From an uncultured Eubacteriales bacterium (lineage in GTDB: Bacteria > Bacillota > Clostridia > Lachnospirales > Anaerotignaceae), in NCBI GenBank assembly GCA_902406135.1, contig CABPCX010000048.1, positions 1 through 9,504 on the forward strand: a stretch of 9,504 nt of DNA. Direction: 5' to 3'. Position 1 is the first letter of the stretch. Each line of letters opens with the position of its first letter. The notes under the pieces were generated by a model, which was not told the origin of the DNA, ran no database searches, and worked only from the letters and a program-made list of their open reading frames with translations. The position numbers and the translations under genes are program-made. Below, in pieces: positions 5,129 through 9,504 of the stretch.

Positions 5129-7393
5129 TTATTCTTCGCCCTTTTCTTTCTCAGCGAATTTCGCAGCTACTTTTGTTTTGCTGGCGGGTGTGAGAGTAAA
5201 TATGGCTGTGGCAAGGGGAGGAAGGTCGATTGTTATGCAGTGTTCGCATCTGTTCCAATGTTCGTTCCTGCTCTTAACCGCCTTTTTGTTCACGACACCG
5301 CTTCCGCCGTATTTTACGTCGTCACTGTTGAGCATTTCCTTATAGCTTCCTTCATAGGGTACGCCCACATTGTAGCCCAGCTCAGTCTTAGGCGTAAAGT
5401 TGCATACGACAACTACTATATCCTCAGGTTTGGCACCGTGTCTTACATAGGATACAACGCTGTTTGCGGCATCGTCGCACTCTATCCATTCAAAGCCTTC
5501 GGGATATGTATCTCTTTCCCAGAGCGCTCCTTCTTTCTTGTAGAATTTAAACAGGTCCCTCATATATTCGTTAAGACCCATATTAAAATCATTTTCAAGC
5601 ACGTGCCAGTCTATGCTCTTCTTTTCGTCCCATTCGGAATACTGTCCGATATCATTGCCCATAAAGAGCAGTTTCTTTCCGGGATATGTGTACATAAATC
5701 CGTATCCCGCTCTGAGGTTAGCGAATTTCTGCCATGTGTCTCCGGGCATCTTTCCTATCATTGAGCCTTTCATATGAACTACCTCATCATGGGAAAGCAC
5801 AAGCACAAAGTTTTCCGAATAGGCGTAGGTTATGCCGAAGGTAAGGTTATTATGATGATACTTTCTGTAAATGGGGTCCTTCTTCATATACTCAAGGAAG
5901 TCATTCATCCAGCCCATATTCCATTTGAATGAGAATCCAAGGCCGTTTCTGTCAACGCCCCTTGTTACGCCTTCCCACTCGGTGGATTCTTCCGCAAATG
6001 TAAGCACGCCCTTATACATTCCCTTTACAACGGAATTCATATGCTTCAAAAATTCCACGGCTTCGATATTTTCTCTTCCGCCGTATTCGTTAGGCACCCA
6101 TTCGCCTTCTTTTCTGCAATAGTCCAGATAAAGCATACTTGCAACGGCGTCAACTCGTATACCGTCGATGTGGTATTCCTTTATCCAGAAAAGCGCATTG
6201 GCAATAAGGAAGTTGCTTACTTCTTTTCTTCCGTAATTAAATACATAGGTACCCCATTCCTTATGTTCGCCCTTTCTCCAGTCCTCATGCTCATAAAGGG
6301 CTGTACCGTCAAATCTGGCAAGACCGTTGGCGTCCTTGGGGAAATGTCCGGGCACCCAGTCCATAATAACGCCTATGCCCTTTCTATGACAGCAGTCCAC
6401 AAAATATCTGAAGTCGTCAGGCTCTCCGTAGCGGCTGGTTGGCGCATAGTATCCTGTTACCTGATATCCCCAGCTTCCGTCATAGGGATACTCGGATACG
6501 GGCAGAAGCTCGATATGGGTATAGCCCATTTTCTTTACATATTTGACCAGCTTGTCCGCCATTTCTCTGTAGGTAAGGAATCTGTTTTCTTCCTCGGGCA
6601 CCCTCATCCAGCTGCCAAGCTGCACTTCATATATGTTCATGGGTGTCCTGTAGGGGTCGTATTCCTCCCTCTCTTTTATCCATTTTTCGTCTTTCCAGTG
6701 ATATACGCCCAAGTCATATACTATGGACGCATTCTGGGGTCTTGTTTCCATATGGAATCCGTAGGGGTCGCTTTTATCAACCACGTTGTTATTGTTATCC
6801 TTTATTCTGAATTTGTATCTGTCAAATTCCACAACACCGGGAACGAATATTTCCCATATTCCTGAGTTTCCGAGTACTCTCATCTGTGTGCCTCTGCCGT
6901 CCCAGTAGTTGAATGAACCTATAACGCATACACTTTTTGCATTTGGCGCCCACACTGCAAAGGAAGCACCTTCAACGCCGTTTACTTCGCAGAGATTTGC
7001 CCCCAGCTTATTGTATATCTCATAATGGTTTCCCGCGCCAAAAAGATATCTGTCATAATCCCCAACGGTCGGCTGGAATGAATAAATATCGGGAACAACT
7101 CTTTCGTTTCCGTCCCAGTATACTATGTGGAAAAGATATTCAAACCACTCGTGTCTGTCGTCTATGACAGCTTCAAAAAATCCGTCCTCATGTATCTTTT
7201 CAGCCTTATAAATATTTTTCTCCTGGTTTTTATCTATAACATATAATTCCTTTGCACCGGGAAGAAAAGCCCTTACCGCAACTACTTCCCTGTCATCATG
7301 CAGAACCTCATGCATTCCCAGTATAGTATGCGGGTCCTTGTGCTCACAATTTATAATCAAGTTCATTTCAAATATGCTTACAGTGGAAATCAT
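5129..7393 (-). CDS. glgB: 1,4-alpha-glucan (glycogen) branching enzyme
   Basis: This 754-residue GH13 enzyme cuts an alpha-1,4 glucan chain and rejoins it as an alpha-1,6 branch during glycogen synthesis in the cytoplasm. It has an N-terminal domain from HKDPHTILGMHEV (about residues 17-29), a CBM48-like sandwich (AVWAPNAKSVCVIGSFNYWDG, Trp164), then the TIM barrel. GH13 regions are all intact: region I DWVPGHFPK (Asp345), region II GIRVDAV (nucleophile Asp415), region III AEEST (acid/base Glu468) and region IV SHDEVVH (Asp536). The spacings 70, 53 and 121 relative to Asp415 equal those I recall for E. coli GlgB (335/405/458/526). The C-terminal beta domain ends in a lysine/glutamate-rich tail. 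The ATG at 7393 follows GGGAGGGG. No glgC, glgA, glgD or glgP is in the window, so the gene stands apart from any synthesis operon visible here. Confidence 0.96.
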   Translation of the reverse strand: MISTVSIFEMNLIINCEHKDPHTILGMHEVLHDDREVVAVRAFLPGAKELYVIDKNQEKNIYKAEKIHEDGFFEAVIDDRHEWFEYLFHIVYWDGNERVVPDIYSFQPTVGDYDRYLFGAGNHYEIYNKLGANLCEVNGVEGASFAVWAPNAKSVCVIGSFNYWDGRGTQMRVLGNSGIWEIFVPGVVEFDRYKFRIKDNNNNVVDKSDPYGFHMETRPQNASIVYDLGVYHWKDEKWIKEREEYDPYRTPMNIYEVQLGSWMRVPEEENRFLTYREMADKLVKYVKKMGYTHIELLPVSEYPYDGSWGYQVTGYYAPTSRYGEPDDFRYFVDCCHRKGIGVIMDWVPGHFPKDANGLARFDGTALYEHEDWRKGEHKEWGTYVFNYGRKEVSNFLIANALFWIKEYHIDGIRVDAVASMLYLDYCRKEGEWVPNEYGGRENIEAVEFLKHMNSVVKGMYKGVLTFAEESTEWEGVTRGVDRNGLGFSFKWNMGWMNDFLEYMKKDPIYRKYHHNNLTFGITYAYSENFVLVLSHDEVVHMKGSMIGKMPGDTWQKFANLRAGYGFMYTYPGKKLLFMGNDIGQYSEWDEKKSIDWHVLENDFNMGLNEYMRDLFKFYKKEGALWERDTYPEGFEWIECDDAANSVVSYVRHGAKPEDIVVVVCNFTPKTELGYNVGVPYEGSYKEMLNSDDVKYGGSGVVNKKAVKSRNEHWNRCEHCITIDLPPLATAIFTLTPASKTKVAAKFAEKEKGEE

Positions 7394-7493
7394 ATTTACC
7401 CCTCCCGTTATGCGCCGCGGTCATTAATAATATCTGCAGTTTGCTTTTATATCTCATTTTTTAGTATGGTTTTTAATTTCCAGTCTTATCTAA

Positions 7494-7522
7494 AGCATAG
7501 CAAAAATAGGTTTGAAAGTCAA
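7494..7522 (-). promoter_or_regulatory. Candidate glgB promoter
   Basis: On the minus strand, TTGACT (7522-7517) and TATGCT (7499-7494) are 17 bases apart, with TG one base before the -10 (TGCTATGCT), an extended -10 arrangement. The leader to the glgB start would be about 95 bases. I see no recognised riboswitch in it. Bases 7523-7618, between this promoter and the next terminator, hold nothing I can identify. Confidence 0.6.
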
Positions 7523-7618
7523 ACGGCGCTTATTTACAGGCACTGCATTTTTCCGCCATTTTTTTCCTTATGGCAGACTTGTGACGTCTTTATATATACA
7601 TACCGTTTATGAGCAAAT

Positions 7619-7650
7619 AAAAAAGCCTGATTTCTCAGGCTTTTTCTTTT
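7619..7650. terminator. Terminator of the sigma/anti-sigma operon
   Basis: AGCCTGA (7624-7630) pairs with TCAGGCT (7635-7641) around a TTTC loop, extended by A-T pairs to 7620/7645. On the minus strand it begins about five bases after the anti-sigma gene stop and ends in a T-run; with T-runs on both sides it can act in both directions. Confidence 0.88.
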
Positions 7651-8831
7651 TATTTATTAAGGGGCACTTCGATAAATTCCGGAGTTTCGATATCTTCCCA
7701 CTGGGTGTAATTCTTTAAAAACAGTATGCTTTCTATCTCATTGGGGTCTATTATCCTGTTTGCTGCTTCCTTCGACCTGTATGTATTGCCAGTGTATCCG
7801 TCATATCCGCCGCTTCCCGGTCCTCCGTACAGATATTTAATGACCGTCCCGTCCTTGAGCTCTACTCCGACAACTGAGGGCGGCTCAGCATATCTTTCTA
7901 ATGTACCTAATGTTCCATCAGCTTCTATACGGTCCTCCACCACTATCTGTCTGGGGAAGTCGTATTCTGCTATCACTGATATAGGTGATATCTCCAGTCT
8001 CTTTACTGTTGCACCCGTATCTTCCAGTGCATAATCCATCTCGCATACCCTGGTTGTATCCGCTCCGCCTAAAGTCCAGTCGAAGACCCAAGTTCCTTCA
8101 ACTTTTGTAGTGTGGTCAAGTTTACCTGTATAAATACCAAGATTCTCTAGTTCAACGTGTATATCCTTTCCGATAAAGTATCCGGCTTCCTTAACGTCGT
8201 TGGTAAGTATCATCTCATATTCCAGACTGCCGTCATCCATAACGTAATTAATTATAAGTCTTCCGTTTTCATCAATTTTAAGCCTTTCTCCATCCAGTGT
8301 TACCGGATTTCCTTCGTTATCGTCCACAATCCCGTCCCAGAATCCTGCTGTATATCCAAATTCTTCTTCTCCGTCAACTGTTACATTTATATTTTCAAAA
8401 CTCGGTTCTTTTCCTTCTTCCAAGTCAAAGCCCTCTACTTTAAAAGCAATATGAGTATAGTAGTTATCCGTTATGCTCTGTACTGCCGTAACCGTTACCC
8501 CGTTTACGGTACAGGGCTGTTCAACAAATGTATTCATTCCGTTACTTTCCAGCTGTTTCATCTGCTCCTCCGATGCCTGCAGGCCGTCGGAAAGGCTGTG
8601 GCTCCATCTTACTACCGCTGCTGCCGCCGTTACCGCACAGAGCGCCACTACCGCCGCTGCAATCACGGTTATTCTTTTTGTATGGTATCTTTTGGGCTGT
8701 ATATTTTCTGTATTTTTATTTTCTCCGCTTTCACATTCGGCATATATCTTTTTAAAAGCTTCATCGGCCTTTTTATTTACAACGTCAGGTATTTCAACGT
8801 CTTTTTTGAGTGTATCCAGTACATCTTTCAT
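7650..8831 (-). CDS. DUF4179-type anti-sigma-like membrane protein
   Basis: This 393-residue single-pass protein has a short cytoplasmic N-terminus (1-53; LKKDVEIPDVVNKKADEAFKKIY is typical of DUF4179 proteins), one membrane helix at about 54-74 (ITVIAAAVVALCAVTAAAAVV) and a large acidic extracytoplasmic part (75-393). It lacks the H-x3-C-x2-C zinc motif of the ZAS anti-sigma class, so any sigma binding must use another surface. The inferred role is to hold the adjacent ECF sigma factor at the membrane and release it on an outside signal; the ligand or stress cannot be read from the sequence. The ATG at 8831 overlaps the sigma stop codon (ATGA), and its ribosome binding site AAAGGAGG lies inside the last sigma codons, so translation is probably coupled. 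Family assignment is from overall look and context, with no search done. Confidence 0.8.
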   Translation of the reverse strand: MKDVLDTLKKDVEIPDVVNKKADEAFKKIYAECESGENKNTENIQPKRYHTKRITVIAAAVVALCAVTAAAAVVRWSHSLSDGLQASEEQMKQLESNGMNTFVEQPCTVNGVTVTAVQSITDNYYTHIAFKVEGFDLEEGKEPSFENINVTVDGEEEFGYTAGFWDGIVDDNEGNPVTLDGERLKIDENGRLIINYVMDDGSLEYEMILTNDVKEAGYFIGKDIHVELENLGIYTGKLDHTTKVEGTWVFDWTLGGADTTRVCEMDYALEDTGATVKRLEISPISVIAEYDFPRQIVVEDRIEADGTLGTLERYAEPPSVVGVELKDGTVIKYLYGGPGSGGYDGYTGNTYRSKEAANRIIDPNEIESILFLKNYTQWEDIETPEFIEVPLNK

Positions 8832-9349
8832 AAAGCCTGACCTCCTTTTTTAATCTCTCTTATCCCATAGGCTCCCGCCAGCTGCTCTCTGCCTCTGGCA
8901 AGCCTGCTTCTGACCGTCCCTTCAGGTATATCCAGTATGCCGCTTATATCTCCGGTACTAAATCCTTCAATATAATAGAGGACCATTACAAGGCGGTATT
9001 TTTCCGAAATGGTACTTAATGCCTCTTTCCATTCGGCATTTTCAAAGCCCGTATCATTGTAGGGTTCCTCAGGCATATCATAGTCCAGGTAATACTGCTT
9101 TTTCCTGATGATGTCATTGCATTTATTCACCAGTATCCTCGTCATCCATGTCTTGAAAAATCGGTCTTCCTTAAGACTGTGCATATTTTCCCAGCAGGCA
9201 AGTATGGTCTCCGATACGGCATCGGCAATGTCTTCATCATTTATAAGTATGGCTCCGGCGGTTTTATACATATTCTGCATCTGGCTTTTCATAAGCCGGG
9301 TGAATGCATCTGGATTTCCCGCCTTCGCTTCTTTAATCAGTTTTTCCAT
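8828..9349 (-). CDS. ECF-type (sigma-70 family) RNA polymerase sigma factor
   Basis: This 173-residue two-domain sigma factor has region 2 at about residues 15-80 (NPDAFTRLM through DIADAVSETILACWENMHSL to FFKTWMTRILVNKCNDIIRKKQ) for core and -10 binding. Region 4 covers about 108-160 (ALSTISEKYRLVMVLYYIEGFSTGDISGILDIPEGTVRSRLARGREQLA) and contains the helix-turn-helix that reads the -35. It has no sigma region 1 or 3, and the length is usual for ECF factors. The frame is open to an upstream ATG at 9409, which has no ribosome binding site and lies in a hairpin. The ATG at 9349 follows AAAGGAAAG at nine bases and starts MEKLIKEAKAGN, the normal family start. It is followed, with a four-base overlap, by the anti-sigma-like gene. 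Autoregulation is common in such pairs. Confidence 0.92.
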   Translation of the reverse strand: MEKLIKEAKAGNPDAFTRLMKSQMQNMYKTAGAILINDEDIADAVSETILACWENMHSLKEDRFFKTWMTRILVNKCNDIIRKKQYYLDYDMPEEPYNDTGFENAEWKEALSTISEKYRLVMVLYYIEGFSTGDISGILDIPEGTVRSRLARGREQLAGAYGIREIKKGGQAL

Positions 9350-9381
9350 ATAGCTCTTTCCTTTCTTTTCTGTACGTACGT

Positions 9382-9456
9382 GGAGCGTATACGCTTTTGT
9401 CAGGAGCATTTTTTATGCTTCTATATATTAGACGAAATATACGCTTTCTACGCTCC
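9382..9456. repeat. Nested inverted and direct repeats upstream of the sigma gene
   Basis: GGAGCGTA (9382-9389) is inversely repeated as TACGCTCC (9449-9456). Inside it TTTTGTC (9395-9401) faces GACGAAA (9431-9437), and AGGAGCAT (9402-9409) faces ATGCTTCT (9415-9422) around a T5 loop. A perfect 12-base palindrome AGCGTATACGCT occupies 9384-9395, and TATACGCTTT occurs directly repeated at 9388 and 9438, exactly 50 bases apart. The hexamer TACGCT or its complement occurs four times in 75 bases. Possible roles are operator sites, a leader structure, or (plus strand, with TTTTTT at 9458-9463) a terminator for an incoming transcript. Confidence 0.7.
9429..9456 (-). promoter_or_regulatory. Candidate ECF-type autoregulatory promoter
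   Basis: On the minus strand, GGAGCG (9456-9451) resembles an ECF -35 (GGAAC) at four of five bases. It is spaced 16 bases from CGTCTA (9434-9429), which resembles the CGTC -10 of several ECF sigma factors. The start would be near 9421, about 70 bases before the sigma gene. This is a pattern match by eye; bases 9457-9504 are very AT-rich and a vegetative promoter there or beyond the window is equally possible. Confidence 0.3.
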
Positions 9457-9504
9457 GTTTTTTATATGGAAATTTATGATAATTTTTATTATATATTATT
9501 TTAA

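Noticed and set aside
6041..6865. Open frame of 274 codons on the plus strand inside glgB
   Set aside because: Antisense of the GH13 catalytic region whose motifs are all intact on the minus strand; no ribosome binding site.
7554..7575. GCCAT...ATGGC inverted repeat with a T-rich centre
   Set aside because: Five pairs with a ten-base loop and no adjoining T-run; likely chance in AT-rich spacer DNA.
8157..8840. Plus-strand open frame opposite the anti-sigma-like gene
   Set aside because: Antisense shadow; Phe/Tyr/Cys-rich product typical of reverse reading, and the opposite gene is coupled to a clear sigma factor.
9350..9409. Upstream ATG extending the sigma factor to 193 residues
   Set aside because: No ribosome binding site, lies in a hairpin of the repeat region, and the added residues do not resemble the family N-terminus.

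Overview
The window looks like chromosomal DNA of a low-to-moderate-GC Gram-positive anaerobe, probably class Clostridia and Lachnospiraceae-like. This rests on the rpsU-yqeY pair, strong GGAGG-type ribosome binding sites, TTGACx/TATAAT promoters, a lone branching enzyme, and an ECF sigma factor coupled to a DUF4179-type anti-sigma protein. The taxonomic call is inference from these features and not a database match. There is no sign of a prophage, insertion sequence, CRISPR array, tRNA or rRNA.

Layout. (1) 5-764, minus strand: promoter, rpsU (ribosomal protein S21) and yqeY, an ordinary Firmicutes housekeeping operon. (2) 916-1454, minus strand: a GNAT acetyltransferase with its own promoter. 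(3) 1577-4450, plus strand: an almost textbook regulatory unit. It has an extended -10 promoter, a yybP-ykoY (Mn2+) riboswitch, an overlapping intrinsic terminator, a P2-type cation ATPase and a final terminator. (4) 4484-5071, plus strand: a small unidentified polytopic membrane protein. A hairpin at 5080-5116 is shared with the convergent glgB. (5) 5129-7522, minus strand: glgB, a glycogen branching enzyme, with a candidate promoter. (6) 7619-9456, minus strand: an ECF sigma factor overlapping an anti-sigma-like membrane protein by four bases (ATGA), ending in a terminator and preceded by a repeat-rich control region.

The most informative element is the riboswitch/ATPase unit. Helix P1 (1614-1622 with 1702-1710) and the 5' arm of the terminator (1698-1717) use the same bases, so only one can form. 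By the known behaviour of this RNA class, Mn2+ would stabilise P1, block the terminator and switch on the ATPase. The pump has the full P-type catalytic core. At the position of SERCA Glu771 (ion site I) it has Gly, while the site II Glu (PEAL), Asn and Asp remain. Together these point to a Mn2+ (or Ca2+/Mn2+) exporter that transports one ion per cycle.

The least explained elements are the nested inverted and direct repeats around AGCGTA/TACGCT upstream of the sigma factor, which may be its autoregulatory promoter or operator, and the small membrane protein after the ATPase. I found no clearly unprecedented multi-gene system. The novelty here is mostly in regulation.
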